A DNA stretch of 64,000 nucleotides, from contig CM027382.1 in the NCBI GenBank assembly GCA_015680905.1, forward strand, positions 23,843,501-23,907,500, in the 5' to 3' direction. The stretch is from Coptis chinensis. Its lineage: Eukaryota; Streptophyta; Magnoliopsida; Ranunculales; Ranunculaceae. The notes beneath the pieces are model-generated. The model did not search any database, was not told the DNA's origin, and saw nothing but the letters and a program-made list of their open reading frames with translations. Each line of letters opens with the position of its first letter. Positions within the stretch are counted from its first letter, which is position 1. Made by a program: the position numbers and the translations under genes. Positions 10,854 through 22,438 of the stretch are shown one piece after another.

Positions 10854-11205
10854 ACACTTAAACTTATGGCCAACAATGGCTTCCTCCTTTGCTGAGTGAG
10901 AAAACACCCTCTTAGTGAGACGTCCTCTTCTAGAGAACATCCATCCCTCTCCCTATAGCCTCTCCCTTTCTACACACAATCTCTACCTCTACCTTATCTC
11001 TCTCAACCACCCTATCTCTCTCAACCTTATTTCTCTTATGCATATCATCTATATACCATCGATTACTTCAAGTCATCTGTTCCACTCCTCCATATCCCGT
11101 ATTCTGTGCTTTTAATACTAATTTTTCCAGTTGTACCTTTTAGTTTTCTTCTACATTTTTTCATTTTCTCTCTTCCTTGCAGGTTATACCTGGTGATTGG
11201 TGGGG

Positions 11206-13149
11206 ATGTCGCAGTCAGGTAGCTCGGGTAGTCAATTCTTGAACGACGAATTGAGTCCGGAGTTTACTTCGGCACTAAATCTTACTTGCAAGCAGCAACA
11301 ACTACCAAAGCTCCCCGCTATTGATGATTCTATTGTAAAACTTTGGATGCTAAAAGCTTATGGCAAACTCATCACTCACAGGACATTTACTGAGAACTAT
11401 ATTGATCAACAATTAAAAATTCAATGGAATTTCTCAAACTTCCAGTTCCGTATAGTCAAAACAGGGCTTTTCCTTTTTGATTTCCACACAAAGAAGGAGA
11501 TCGATTTTGTTCTCGAAAATGGGCCCTGGATAATTGGCGGCCATGTAATGTCCTTCAAAGCCTGGGAACAAGACAAACCTCCTGAAAAACTTAACTTCTT
11601 TGTTATGCCTTTCTGGATTCAGCTGTTCAAACTACCTTTGGAAAGATTTACCGCAGAAAATGGCAAACAGCTTGGGTCGTCCATAGGGGAGGTTCTATCA
11701 ATTGATCCCCAATAATATTTTGATAATGACAGAGCTTACATGAGAGTGCGAGTTATATTACAAGCCAATCGTCCTTTACCAATATTCGCCGAAGTGAAGA
11801 TCACGCTCATAACATACTAGCCTTTCCAATCAAAATTGAAAGACTAGAAGCTTTCTGCTATGAATGCAGTCGACTTGGGCATGAGAAAACAGCTTGTAGT
11901 GTGAAGGAATCAATAAGTTGGGCTAAGAACCTCATCAACAAACGAAGGTACACAAGCTGGCTCAAAGGTGGTGTCGCAAAAAAACTGAAAAATGATACAC
12001 CGATGCAAAGAATGCGAATGCAAGATAAGTCTACCCAGCCTAAAGCAGTGGATCATAACTTGGACGTTCAATTGCCAAGTGGATGTGCTTCCTTGATAAC
12101 CAAGTAAAACCCAAAAATTCTTGCGTCACATAATCAACTGTCAACTGAACATGGAAATCCAATTGTTCCTTCAATTAAGGATTCTGAAGAACACTTGGCA
12201 GCAGTTTTATCTCATGCAGTATCAACGTGTGACATTTTGGCTGCTGTTGAACCACTTTTATCTGAAGATCTGCCATGTGGCGAGTAGGACGAAAATCAAA
12301 ATCTTCAGGTACATCTTCTGGCTCGACAAATTGATGCTATGCAAACCGATGAAGTAACCGAGGAGAGAATCATTGCTCCTGAGGAAATCTAGGAGTTGTC
12401 CTGTCTAGCAAACGGAATATCAAAAGGTAAGGAACCTCTCATCACACCAACAACCTTCGTTAATACCGGTAAGGAACCACTCATCACACCAACACTACAT
12501 CAGACAAATACCATGCATATAAATAACTACCAATTTCTTAATCTCACCTTTTCAAAAGGCCTTTTTTCACTCAATCTACCTACAGACAACAACTTTATAC
12601 TTACACAAGCCTCATCCAATTCCCAAGTCTAGCCCCTAGATATCTCCCCATCCAAACCTTTAAGATTTTTTAAAAGACGTCCAAAAAACATGTCTTATTA
12701 TAACATCACAAGCAACTCCCCAACTTTGGTTCCCACCACACCACTCCTCTCCCTCACTTCTCGTAAGCATCCACGAGATGGCAAAGATCACAAAGTTGTT
12801 GCTAAGTACTCTCCTCCGATAAAAAAAAGAGAGACTATTTCTCGCTCCTAAAGATGCCATTAATTCAAAAGTGGTTGTGGACATACCATGCTTTGTTATG
12901 GAAAGCGACTCCAGTGATAGTGATGCTGATGAACTTGATCGTGGCAATGCTGCTGCTGCATGCAAAGAACTGGCTACTTCGATCAACCTTGAGCTGCAAC
13001 TCCCCATCAATCCTCAGGTACATCTCACACCAGATTCCATTCCCTATGCATTATCACATTCTTCTGTTTATCCCACACAAGCTTCTGTGTATCTCAACCT
13101 TTTTGATGTATCTACTTACACTAAATGGCCACCTCCATCCCTTCTCTAA
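11206..13149 (+). pseudogene. LINE ORF1: DUF4283 and zinc knuckle
   Basis: The ATG at 11206 (MSQSGSSGSQFLNDELSP) is chosen because no ATG lies just upstream. The first open part (to 11715) is a DUF4283-type domain (W-x-L-KAYGK, FRIVKTGLFLFDF, FVLENGPWIIGGHVM, FWIQLFKLP), the RNA-binding-like domain of plant LINE ORF1. After a stop and frame changes, a CCHC knuckle CYECSRLGHEKTAC is readable at about 11855-11896. A Ser/Pro-rich tail follows, and the last open frame ends at 13149, inside the start of ORF2. The intact protein would bind LINE RNA as a nucleic-acid chaperone. Several stops and frameshifts break it. Confidence 0.8.
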
Positions 13150-16100
13150 AAATAGCTTCTTGGAACTGTAGAGGGAGTAAAAAAGGATCTACAGTTAACT
13201 ATATCATGCAACAATTCAATATCTATAAGTTTGATATTTGCTTCATTATGGAAACTAAAGCGACGGATACATATAGTAAACTGTGTTCTCAAAACCTACC
13301 CTTTACAATTAAGTTTTTTTTTCCCGCTGTAGGTCTAAGTGGCGGACTCTAGCTCATGTGGACTTCAAATCTAATTTTAAAAATTGTTTTTTCTTCTCAA
13401 AACATTATTCATGCTGAGATCTCTTTTCCTAATCATCCACCCACTATTTTTGTCTATTTTATTTATGCTCCGCCAAAACCAAGTGATAGATTTGTTTTCT
13501 GGAATCACCTACGTACACAACAGTGCTTTATGTAGGATGCTTGGCTTATGATAGGTGATTTTAACGAACTGCTCCATCCTTAGGAAAAATTTGGAAAACC
13601 GTTTCGACATACAAAAACCTCAAATGAGTTCGCAAATTTGGTTTATAATGCAAATATCAATGACATAAGTTTTTCTGAAGTCATCTACACCTGGTCAAAT
13701 AACCAAAGTCTCCTCAGTCTAACAAAAGAGCGGCTAGATAAAGCCTTTTTCAATGAACAAGCTTTTCAACTTTTTCCAAATGCTTCTATTTCCTCTTATC
13801 CAATTATTCATTCTGATCATAGTATGATCCTTTTTTATTCCAATCCCAAACAACCAAAAATGCGGAAACCTTTTTACTTTCAAAGTGCTTGGGCTCATGA
13901 TCCTTCATATAAAGAAATTGTCAAATAGAATTGGTTATCTCTAAACCCACCCAACACTTTTATCAATAACTTGGATGCAGTCAGAACTGGTCTCTTAAAA
14001 TGGAACAAGCATCACTTCAGTAAAACTTATTTCGAGATCCAACACCTTCTACAAACTTTAAGTCAAATCCAATTAACTACGCCTACCTATAACACTTTTG
14101 CTCTAGAGAATGAGATACAAACTAAAATTAGTGAGAATAATCTTAAGCAAGAAGCCTTTTGGAGGGATAAATCCAGGTTTTTGAAGCTCTCTTTAGGTGA
14201 TAATAACACTAAGTTTTTTCACAATATAACCAATGGCAGGCGAAATCAGAATAAGATTCTAATGATAAAAGATGAAAATGATAATTGGTTAAATAGCAGG
14301 ACAGACATAGGTAATCACATAGTTGATTTTTATCAAACTCTATTTTCTTCTTCTAATCCCACTATTCCTGATCATATTCCTTATATAGATAATCTTATAA
14401 CTGACCTGGATAATGATTTGTTAACTCAAGATCTTTCTGTATCCGAAATACATGCATCTCCTTTTGCTATGGATCTAGGTAAAGCTCATGGACCTGATAG
14501 TTTTACACCTCTATTCTATCAAGATAACTGGGATTTGATTAAAATTGATTTTATGCATGTTATCCAAGATTTTTTCCAACATAACAGTCTTATTCAAACT
14601 TTTAATCATACTAATATCACGCTAATTCCTAAAATCCCACATCCTAACAAAGTTAGTTTGTATCGTCCTATATATTAGTCCATGCAATATTGTATATAGG
14701 ATTATCTCTAAAATTCTTGCTAATCGGCTTAAGCTTTTCTTAGATAAGTTGATCTCTCCTATGCAGTCTGCCTTTGTTAAACAGAGGCAAATATCTGATA
14801 ACACTATCATTTTACATGAGCTACTGCAAAAGCTCAAACGGAAAAAAGCATACATGGTTGTATGGCCATCAAACTTGATATGCATAAAGCCTTTAATCAG
14901 CTTGAATGGCCCTTTGTTTTTAGAATGTTGGAGCAATTTGGTTTTTGTCAAAAATGGATCAATTGGATTGAGACTTGCTTCACTTCTACTTCTTCCTCCC
15001 TCAACCTTAATGGTTCATCTTTTGGTAAATTTTATGCATCTAGGGGCATTCGTCAGGGGGATCATTTATCCTCTTTTCTCTTCATTTTATGTTCAGAGTT
15101 TTTATCGAGAAAAATTTCTTCTCTTTTAACTTCCAAGCATATTCATGGCATTCATATTTCTAGATCATCTGTACCAGTAACTCATCTCATGTTTGTTGAT
15201 GACTGTTTCATTTTCATGCGTGCTAACATAGCTGAAGCCCACCATATTTTAAATGGCATCAAACAGTACTGCGCTATGTCTAGTCAGTCGGTCAACTTTA
15301 ACAAGTCTTCGTTGTTGTTTAGTCATAACTTGCATCATAAGCATAAGAATCTCATCTCTAGGATTTTAAAAATTCTGTTAACTAATACTAGCAATTCTTA
15401 TTTAGGTATTGATTTTAACCCTGCCAAACCCAATCATATTAGTACCTCTAGGATTATGAAAAACGTGTTATCTAGGATACAAAATTGGAACACAAAATTT
15501 TTGTCTATGGTTGGGCGGAGTACTCTCATTAAAAGTGTTGTGTCTGATATCCCTGTTTACTCTATGCAAACTATCTTGTTTAATAAATCTTTTTGTCACA
15601 ACCTGGATATGATAAGTGCTAATTTTTGGTGGGGGCATAATGAACATGGTAGTAATAAGTTGCATATGTTAAATTGGTATGCATGTTGTAGTAAGAAAAG
15701 CATGGGTGGGGTAGGATTTAAACAGTCTCTGTATCAGAATAAAGCTCTTATAGCTAAGCTATGTTGGAAGCTATTGACTGAGACTGATTTGTTATGGGTT
15801 AAGATTATTAAAGATAAGTACTTTTGACATGTTTCCTTTCTGCAAGCCAAGAAAAGTAACTCTGCTTCGAAGTGGTGGAAAAACATCATCAAGGTAAGAA
15901 ATGACATCTCCTCTCTTCACTGTTGAAGGATAACAGATGGACAAAACATTGATATTTGGGAGGATAATTGGATTCCTTCTCTGCCTTTTAAGAAACCTTT
16001 TGGACCTAAACCGGATCCTATGAGATCTGTGAGGTATGTTTCTGACTTGATTGATAATATTACAAATGCTTGGAACATTAGCTTGTTAAATGAGATGTTC

Positions 16101-17252
16101 ACTATAGATGTTAGGGATGAGATTTTACAAACTCATATTTTCTCACAAAATTTGGATCAGAATATCATTTAGACTTTAGAAAAGAATGGTATTTTCACTG
16201 TCAAATCGACATATAGTTGGTTTATAAGTCAATCTAAGGTTGGTAGGACTCTTAGGTCTTTATCAGTTGCTAAAAATACTTGGTGTTATATTTGGAAACT
16301 TCATATCCCACATTGAGTCAAAATGTTCTTGTGGAAAATGCTTAACGGCATTTTGCCAACTAGGAAAGTGTTGTTTGATCGGTATGTTTGTCATGTGTCT
16401 ACCTGTCCTCGTTGTCACTATACGACTGAAAGCATTGAGCATGCCCTTTTCAGTTGTGTTCATTTAGATAAAATTTGGTTTGCCTCACCCCTTGCTATGC
16501 AATTTCATTCATGGAATCAGCAGTTTAGTGCAGATGATGTGATCACTAAAGTTATCTCTCAATGTCCCTCCAAGGATAGTACTATTTTTAACCTATCTAT
16601 CTTAGCATCTACTGCCTATGGTAGATAGAAATTCTTTGGTTTTTTATCCTCGTCATAAAGTTGTTAACCCATATCAAGTGCTGGAACAAGCACGAAGGTG
16701 TATTATTCCTGCTCATTCTCCAGTGTTTTTGAAATACCTGATACCTGACTCTCATCTTCCTGACCTTTTTATGCTAGCATGTGACAGCAGTTTCGACCTT
16801 ATTTCCTCACAGGCTGCTGTAGGCTACACTCTAAATAAATGGGCTTTTGACTTATGTTCTGCAGGAAGCAGGCATGTCTCAGCAAGCTCAGCATAAGAGG
16901 TAGAGCTGCAAGCAGTAAAAGTCAGATTGGAACAAGCTCGTCAGCTAAGTGTTAGCAAGGTGGTGGTTTGTTCAGATAATAAAGGCATTGTTCAAGAGCT
17001 CAATGGAGTTTTTCGGCTACAGTGTCTTGGTGTTGTGAGGATCTTTTGCATGAGATACTTAATCTCAAAGCTAGTTTTAGTTTCTGCAAAATTGTCTTTT
17101 GCCCGAGGGAGTTGATCAGACATGCCCATCTCATGGCAGCAGCAGCAACCCTTCATAATCCTCTTGTTTATAATAACTAAGTTCCTATGCCTGTGATACT
17201 TGATTTTTCTGAAGTCCAGTCACGTCTGTATGAACTATTTGCTATCTGTTAA
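13125..17252 (+). pseudogene. LINE ORF2: endonuclease, RT, zf-RVT, RNase H
   Basis: It starts at the ATG at 13125 (MATSIPSLKIASWNCRGSKK). IASWNCRG and IMETKA are the first motifs of an AP-type endonuclease, which continues through MIGDFNELLHP and the SDHSMI motif near 13815-13832. Reverse transcriptase follows: LGDNNTKFFHN (about 14200), LIPKIPHPNKVSLYRPI (14625-14675), AIKLDMHKAFNQLEW (from 14865), RGIRQGDHLS (about 15042) and the catalytic FVDD box at 15192-15203. A zf-RVT block with CPRC and C-terminal Cys/His lies at 16323-16500. RNase H starts at ACDSSFD near 16776 and runs to about 17150 with the conserved E in EVELQAV and a downstream D. At least eight stops or frame changes interrupt it. 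Confidence 0.88.
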
Positions 17253-17283
17253 TGAAGTTAGAAACTATTTGCTAAAAAAAAAT

Positions 17284-17295
17284 GACTAAAACCTA
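17284..17295 (+). repeat. LINE-1 target-site duplication, right copy
   Basis: GACTAAAACCTA directly follows the LINE's A-rich tail and is identical to 10842-10853. Confidence 0.85.
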
Positions 17296-17349
17296 TATGA
17301 TGATAGTAACAGAAGGGCCAAAAGCTAATTAATGTGTACTGTTTTGCAA

Positions 17350-17637
17350 GATTGTCAATTGTGCTATGAAGAAAGCCACTATCCTTCAACATGTTCATAC
17401 TTTGGCATTCACTGTGATTATGCTCTGTGTTGTGGATTTATGAGAGTTGTGGTAGGTCGCAAGAATCAAGGAATTAGGCAATTCAAGTATCTCAAGTGTT
17501 CTCATTCTAGTTGTGATTTTGTGAAATGGATATACTTTGACAAAGAGGTATACCACTAAATTTGTAACATGTGCAAGGAACAATTAGAAGTTTGTGAAGA
17601 GTGTGAGTTGTGCACGTACTGGTTGTCATCTTCCTAA
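17350..17637 (+). pseudogene. MULE-A zinc-knuckle/GRF-like gene, exon 2
   Basis: The exon starts DCQLCYEESHYPSTC, an exact CX2CX4HX4C zinc knuckle. It then has CCGFMRVVVGRKNQG, LKCSHSSCDFVKWIYFDKE and, past a stop at 17557-17559, CNMCKEQLEVCEECELC. The middle part resembles a GRF-type zinc finger (Cys-Gly start, then Cys-x4-Cys with a following hydrophobic-Lys-Trp). The MULE-B copy at 23143-23439 is collinear over the whole length. Two defects are seen: the base pair that should give the AG acceptor reads AA (GCAA before GAT), and TAA replaces a codon before the last Cys cluster. With the LINE in its intron as well, this copy is dead. Function is unknown; nucleic-acid or protein binding by the zinc modules is inferred. 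Confidence 0.7.
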
Positions 17638-17974
17638 TAGTTGTGTCAAGAGTGCGTGAGACTTGTGATAATGAACGCTATGTGTAAGCTGTTGAATGCA
17701 GTGTGTGCTACTGTATGTGTAATGTGTGTGGATGTAGTGCTATCAAGTACTCTATCAACTCCATAAATGAAGTTGTATGTTTTCAAATAGTCTTTCTAAC
17801 ATAAACATTACATAACACGATGTGCATTCCCCTTAACATATCAAAACAAACATAGCACAGTAATAAGATCTTCAACACAAAAACCATAGCACTATAGTCA
17901 ATCAGAGCACTGTGATAAGATTCTTGAAAACAAAAAATAGACAAAATGACAGTCCAACAACAAGTGATGTGATC
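17638..17974. other. Spacer between the two convergent MULE-A genes
   Basis: This stretch is GT-rich (17690-17735) and then AT-rich. It corresponds in position to 23440-23770 of MULE-B, the intergenic zone where both genes end. No open frame is supported. Confidence 0.4.
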
Positions 17975-18235
17975 TCACTGGGTTTGAGTTAAAGATTCAT
18001 TGAAGCAAGGAGTAGATGAATTCCATGGTGTACTTGGTGTCTGAACATGACCACCACCATCATCCTCTCCACCAAACTAGTAATGAAACCCCCTTGATCC
18101 TCTTCTTCCACTTGGTGGTCTTCTTCAGTTCTTCCCCAAGGTGTTCTCCCTCCCCTGTTGCTTGCTCCTCCACTTGGTGCTCTCCCTCCTCTTCTAGCTC
18201 TTGGCGCTTGTTGGCCAACATCATGTATAACACCC
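17975..18235 (-). pseudogene. MULE-A transposase, C-terminal tail only
   Basis: Read on the minus strand, from about 18235: QAPRARRGGRAPSGGASNRG, GRTPWGRTEE, and after a frame change HVQTPSTPWNSSTPCFNESL followed by TQTQ and a TGA at 17977-17975. The MULE-B transposase ends DVPRARRGGRAGRAGG ... PPSTPGQSTPCIVLSESLTQ, SQPQ. The match in sequence, order and orientation shows that MULE-A and MULE-B are relatives. The catalytic core is absent; similarity stops at about 18235 shortly before the Harbinger element. The Arg/Gly-rich tail probably binds nucleic acid or gives nuclear localisation. Confidence 0.7.
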
Positions 18236-18526
18236 CATTTTTTTTATTGTTATTTATTAGTTCCTTTTTACTATAAAAAGAATAAGTAAGAGCATCTCTG
18301 GGTGGTGGTAGCATACTCTTCATATTTAAAGAAAAAGTTTGAAGAAGTTGGTCGCAAATTTTGACCAACTCTAGGTGGTCACAAATTGCGCCCGCAAAAT
18401 TTATTGTAGACCCCACCTTGTGCGATATTATCGCGTGATATGCTTAATAAAATGTCACGCGACAGTCGGACTTTTGTCATTTCACAACTTTTTTTTCAAC
18501 TTAGTTTATCTAGTTCTAGCAAAAAA

Positions 18527-20753
18527 ATGAATTCCGACGACGAATACGTCTATAATAACCAAACACGATGGAGTGGTGACGGTGAGGAAGAAGAAAACAG
18601 TGGTAATAGTGCATATGTTTGGAACAATCCCATTGGTGATCTAGATGATGAACCAACCACTTCTGGAGCTGGAAATCAGGGAGCTGAGGCTGACGATCCA
18701 TTACTGCTTCAGTATCAGCAAGTCGATTTTGAATTTCCTGCTGAGGCTATTGATTTCAACCATCTTAGGCCGGTGTCTATGAGGTTTCATGATAGGCATG
18801 TCTCAAGAGTTGTTCTTAAATTTTAATTTCATATATTAGTAGTAGTAGTAGTTAATTTTAGTAGTTAAATACGTACATTTTTATTTTTATTTTATTAATT
18901 TTAGTTTCATTTTGCGTACATCAGAGATGTGTTATGTATCAGGTTCGGTGCACTCCACGTGCGCTTAAGACGTGGTGGGATGATATTAAAAAAGTCGGTG
19001 CACTTGACCATATTAGAGATGCAATTTTAACGACTCCCTTTGGTCATCTAGTTGACATACCTTACAATAAGACTGACATTCAGGGAGTTATTAATGGTTT
19101 AGTTGAGAGATGGTGGGATAGTACACATACTTTTCACTTCCCTCAGGGAGAGTTGGGCTTCACTCCATTAGATTTTTGCATGATATCTGGTTTGAGTATA
19201 GGATTAGGTAATCCATTGAGATGTAGCATTGAATTCCAGAGTTGTGCCCAAATGATGACTTTCTTCCCTTGTCTGACCGAGGAGTCATATGACAGTGCTG
19301 GTGTTAGGATTTCTGGTATCAAGGCTGTATACATTACACCGTTGACTACTGATTCAGGGTTGTAGTTTTTGATAAATTATTTGTCACTTGATTCTGATGT
19401 CGGTCAAGCACATGTTGATGAGTATGTAAGAGCTTTTTGTATATATTTGATGGGCGTCTTCTTTTTTCCTTCTGGCCATTCCACGATTAACTTGGGGTAT
19501 CTAGCCAACTTTGAGCACTTGCATGAGTTGGGCGGTATTGATTTTGGTAGAGCCATATACTGTCATTTGTTGTGTTGTTTAGATAGGGCTTCTCGGCAAA
19601 CTGGTGTTGTTAGTAATCCCCAGATGGAGGGTTTGTCATTCTCTTAGAGGTATGGTTTTATGAGTATTTCCGTGCTGCAAATCCTATCCTCACAGAGTAT
19701 ACCGATGAGAGGCCTAGGCTCAGGGCTTGGCACGGACCTCATCGAGCTCGTCTAACCAGTGAGATCAGTCATAACATAACTTCTGTCCGAACCCAGATCG
19801 AGCTTAGCACACAGGCTTCTATTGTTTGAAGGCCTTGGCAGACATATGTGCACCTCGGCGTGAATGACTGTAGATACGTATTGTTCATTTCTCATAGGAG
19901 GATGGTATGCACTTGTGGGAGTGATATGGAGTGGTATTTAGGGGATAGATGTTACAGACAGCTCACACCATACTTTGGTATCCCCCCTGATCTGCCTACC
20001 CATGTATCAGAGGCTAAGGACATGACCATACAGCAAGTCATCGAGATTAACGTGCATTGGAGTTGGGTACATGCTTCTGACCTAGTTACATTGCAAACTT
20101 ATGAGCAATACTACCGTTATTGGTTTAGGGTATCTATTGGTCATTTTCTTCCAGATGTGGGTCGTACATGCAACATTCATACGGTTAGCAATTTGGGTGT
20201 CAGACGTGAATTCCAAATTGGCCAGGCATCACAACCGACGTTTCAGCATGGACCTGTACACACATTTGTTCCAGCGCCAGATCCCCCTCAGTCAGAGTGG
20301 CCTTGGGTTTTCAGTTTGAGTGATCTGAGTGGCCAGACGATTTACCAGCCCATTTCTTCTATTGATGACACTCGCGTCGTACAATTAGAGCCTGACCTTG
20401 GACATCTACCTCTGGTAATTATTTTTATTGGTTTTGGTTTATTATTTTTGTTTATTATGAAAATGTCATAAATTATTAATGAATAATTATTTCAGGATGA
20501 GCTACGCATGAGATATGAGACATCCCTTCATGTAAATAATGGCTTACGCTCCTCGGTATTCGCCTATAGTGTTGAGAGAGAGAGACTTCTTTCCCAGGCT
20601 CATGTGGATTATGACGATTTGCAATGCCAGGTTGATGAGTTACAGACTCAGATTCAGCGCACAAGGGTGAGTTCATCACATGGACAGACGGAGAGTTCAG
20701 CAGAAGGACAGTCGAGGAGGAGTTCACGGCAGAGGAGGCGATGTAGGAAGTGA
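18527..20753 (+). pseudogene. Plant mobile domain (MAIN/MAIL1-like) gene, decayed
   Basis: The likely start is the ATG at 18527 (MNSDDEYVYNNQTRWSGDGE), an acidic N-terminus followed by FNHLRPVSMRFHDRHVSR. After an AT-rich intron, the plant mobile domain reads LKTWWDDIKKVGALDHIRDA, ERWWDSTHTFHFPQGELGFT, PLDFCMISGLSIGLGNPL and later FPSGHSTINLGYLANFEHL. A second block (19848-20400) has MEWYLGDRCYRQLTPYFGIP. The last exon (about 20494-20753) is a coiled coil ending in Arg-rich sequence. Plant mobile domain proteins such as MAIN and MAIL1 act with PP7-type phosphatases in genome stability and silencing, and the domain also travels in transposons. At least two stops (for example after DSGL at 19363-19365) and one frame change (about 19645) make this copy non-functional. 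Confidence 0.7.
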
Positions 20754-21115
20754 GGACTTGATTATTTATGTTGTGTATTATTATTATGTTGTGTGATTTA
20801 GAATTGTTCATTTGATCATTTTGATAAGTTCTAATTTACTTCCTTTGATTTAGCAAATGAATTGCAATTTTTATTAATAGAACGACAACTAATACATGAT
20901 TGCAAAAACATAAAATAAAAATAAATAAATAAAAGACAACTATTACATATCACCCTTATTACATACTACTAGAGTTACTATAGTTATCAAGCCAATCATC
21001 ATTTTCTTCATCATTGGCTTCTTCGTCGTTGGAAGCTTAATTTGTACTACTTGATCCAGCTTTTTTTTTTTTTATATTTAGCTACAATTGCATCTTGTTG
21101 TAGCTCTAAAACCCT
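20754..21115. other. Spacer between convergent Harbinger genes
   Basis: This is AT-rich intergenic sequence where the two gene remains end tail to tail. No DDE nuclease fragment is visible on either strand. Confidence 0.5.
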
Positions 21116-22054
21116 TCACAAACGAGGATTGACTTTGTCGAGTGACATTGCCAACAATCTAGTCTCATTTTCCTCCTCTCTAACACGGAGTTTTTCTTGC
21201 TTCAAAAATAATTTTTTTTGTGTCTTCTCTTGCTTCGATTTCATCATACTTTGAAATTGCCCATTTAGAATCTCTTCTTTATTTCTTCGAATTTCTTTAA
21301 AAGCTTCAAGAAATTCATCCATATTTTTAACAGTGGATGCAACATTACCCTCGATAGCAGAAGCAACTTTCTTGTTCTTTTCAATTTCTTTGCTCTGCTT
21401 CCTACCGACCGACCTCTCCAAAAAACCTTCAATACTGCTAGGATCGTATTCCGAGTACAGTGAAGGTGAAGGGGTAGAGTAAGGCGTTGAAGGGGTTGGG
21501 GGTTGAGGGTGAAGAATCGAAACCTTCAACATCTCCAGATCTTGCTTTCTTCTTTGGTCTAGGAGCAAGCGTTTCGTTGCGTAACTGAGTTATTTACCAC
21601 TTTAATGTATTTTTGACTAGATTATTATAACAAATTTTCCATATCCATGGTTTCCCAGTAGTAGCCGCATAAGTTGCTGCCGCGTCTGAAAGCTACGTTT
21701 ATTAAAAAAAAAATCAATATCAAGTAGTATATAAAACGAAGTATAAACGAATCTTACAATGTCTTCACGTCCCCACCTGCTTGGAGGTTGTTCTTCAAGC
21801 TTTCTTAGTATAGCATTATATTTGTTGAAGAACGGTAAAATAATCGCCCAACGTTGTGAGACTCCCTTCCACTTACGATTGTGGTCAAAACCTTGAATTT
21901 GATTCATCCTAGCCATAATTCGTTCCCAATAAACTTGTCCCGATTGCTCATTCCCAATTATAGAACCTTCTCCAATCTCAATCCACGCTCTAGTAAGAGC
22001 AATATTTTCTTCATTTGTCCAACTTTGACCCCTTCCTTGTTTTGGTTGTGACAT
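21116..22054 (-). pseudogene. Harbinger ORF1: Myb/SANT-like protein
   Basis: Exon 1 (21758-22054) begins MSQPKQGRGQSWTNEENIAL, then TRAWIEIGEGSIIGNEQSGQ and VYWERIMARMN: the trihelix/Myb-like domain of Harbinger ORF1 relatives. It ends at a GTAAG donor. Exon 2 starts at 21692 after ACGTAG and reads LSDAAATYAATTGKPW, then a Pro/Ser-rich linker and, in a shifted frame, the NAM-associated C-terminus (FLERSVGRKQSKEIEKNKK, MDEFLEAFKEIRRNKEEIL) and a coiled coil ending at 21116. In active elements this protein binds the TIRs and works with the DDE nuclease in the nucleus. A TAA after LKW and a frame change in the linker (about 21480-21600) break this copy. Confidence 0.75.
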
Positions 22055-22438
22055 TGAGAGTGTTGTGTGTGAAATGGTTGAGAGTGTTGTGTGTGAAAAT
22101 GAAGAAGGAGATGAGTGTAGATATATGGATGTAGAAATTCGGCCGTTTTTTGCCCTTTTTTTCCCGTTGGAGCACGCACCAGTAGTTGTGGCACGCGACA
22201 GTAGTAGTGGCGCGCAGTAGTAGTGGTCAAAGTAAAAAAAAAGGGGGGCGACATTTGAAATGGCGCGCGATATTACTATTGTCACTCCGCATCCGCATCC
22301 AAATTGGCAAATTTGCGAACAAGCAGGTGATGCGACCGTGAATGAGACCACCTAGAAATGGAATTCCGAGATATTCCGAACTTTTTCTTCAAATATAAAG
22401 AAAAAGGCAGGTTATACTACCACCTAGAGATGCTCTAA

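Larger units (their letters stand above)
10854..17283 (+). mobile_element. Full-length L1-type LINE (6.4 kb), inactive
   Basis: The element is bounded by 12-bp direct repeats and ends in a short A-rich tail (17274-17282). It has a 5' leader, ORF1 (from 11206), ORF2 (13125-17252) overlapping ORF1 by about 25 bases, and a short 3' end with a repeated AACTATTTGCTA. The ORF2 order endonuclease, reverse transcriptase, zf-RVT, RNase H is that of the plant L1 clade with an added RNase H domain. It inserted into the intron of the MULE-A zinc-finger gene. Both ORFs have several stops and frameshifts, so it is no longer mobile, while its length and clean target duplication argue for middle age. Confidence 0.9.
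10399..18240. mobile_element. MULE-A: decayed MuDR-like element, left part
   Basis: MULE-A is inferred from three pieces in the same order as in MULE-B. First, a TIR-like start (GGGGTTTTAGGGTTTTGGTC) at 10399. Second, a two-exon zinc-knuckle gene on the plus strand (exon 1 at 10765, exon 2 at 17350). Third, the Arg/Gly-rich C-terminal coding end of a MULE transposase on the minus strand (17975-18235). A LINE sits in the gene's intron. Left-end words of MULE-A and MULE-B also line up loosely (GTTGACCA near 10488 and near 22702). The transposase core and right TIR are missing, so only the left half survives. The left terminus is inferred from sequence style and lacks a matching right end. Confidence 0.6.
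18290..22435. mobile_element. PIF/Harbinger-type element with a plant-mobile-domain gene
   Basis: The ends are GAGCATCTCTGGGTGGTGGT and, inverted from the right, GAGCATCTCTAGGTGGTAGT, flanked on both sides by TAA (18287-18289 and 22436-22438). A 3-bp TAA target and GAGCATCTC termini are typical for plant PIF/Harbinger elements. The element is 4146 bp and holds two converging gene remains: a plant-mobile-domain gene (plus) and a Myb/SANT-like ORF1 with NAM-associated C-terminus (minus), the usual DNA-binding partner in these elements. I find no Harbinger DDE nuclease. It therefore looks like a non-autonomous derivative that acquired a plant-mobile-domain gene. Confidence 0.8.
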
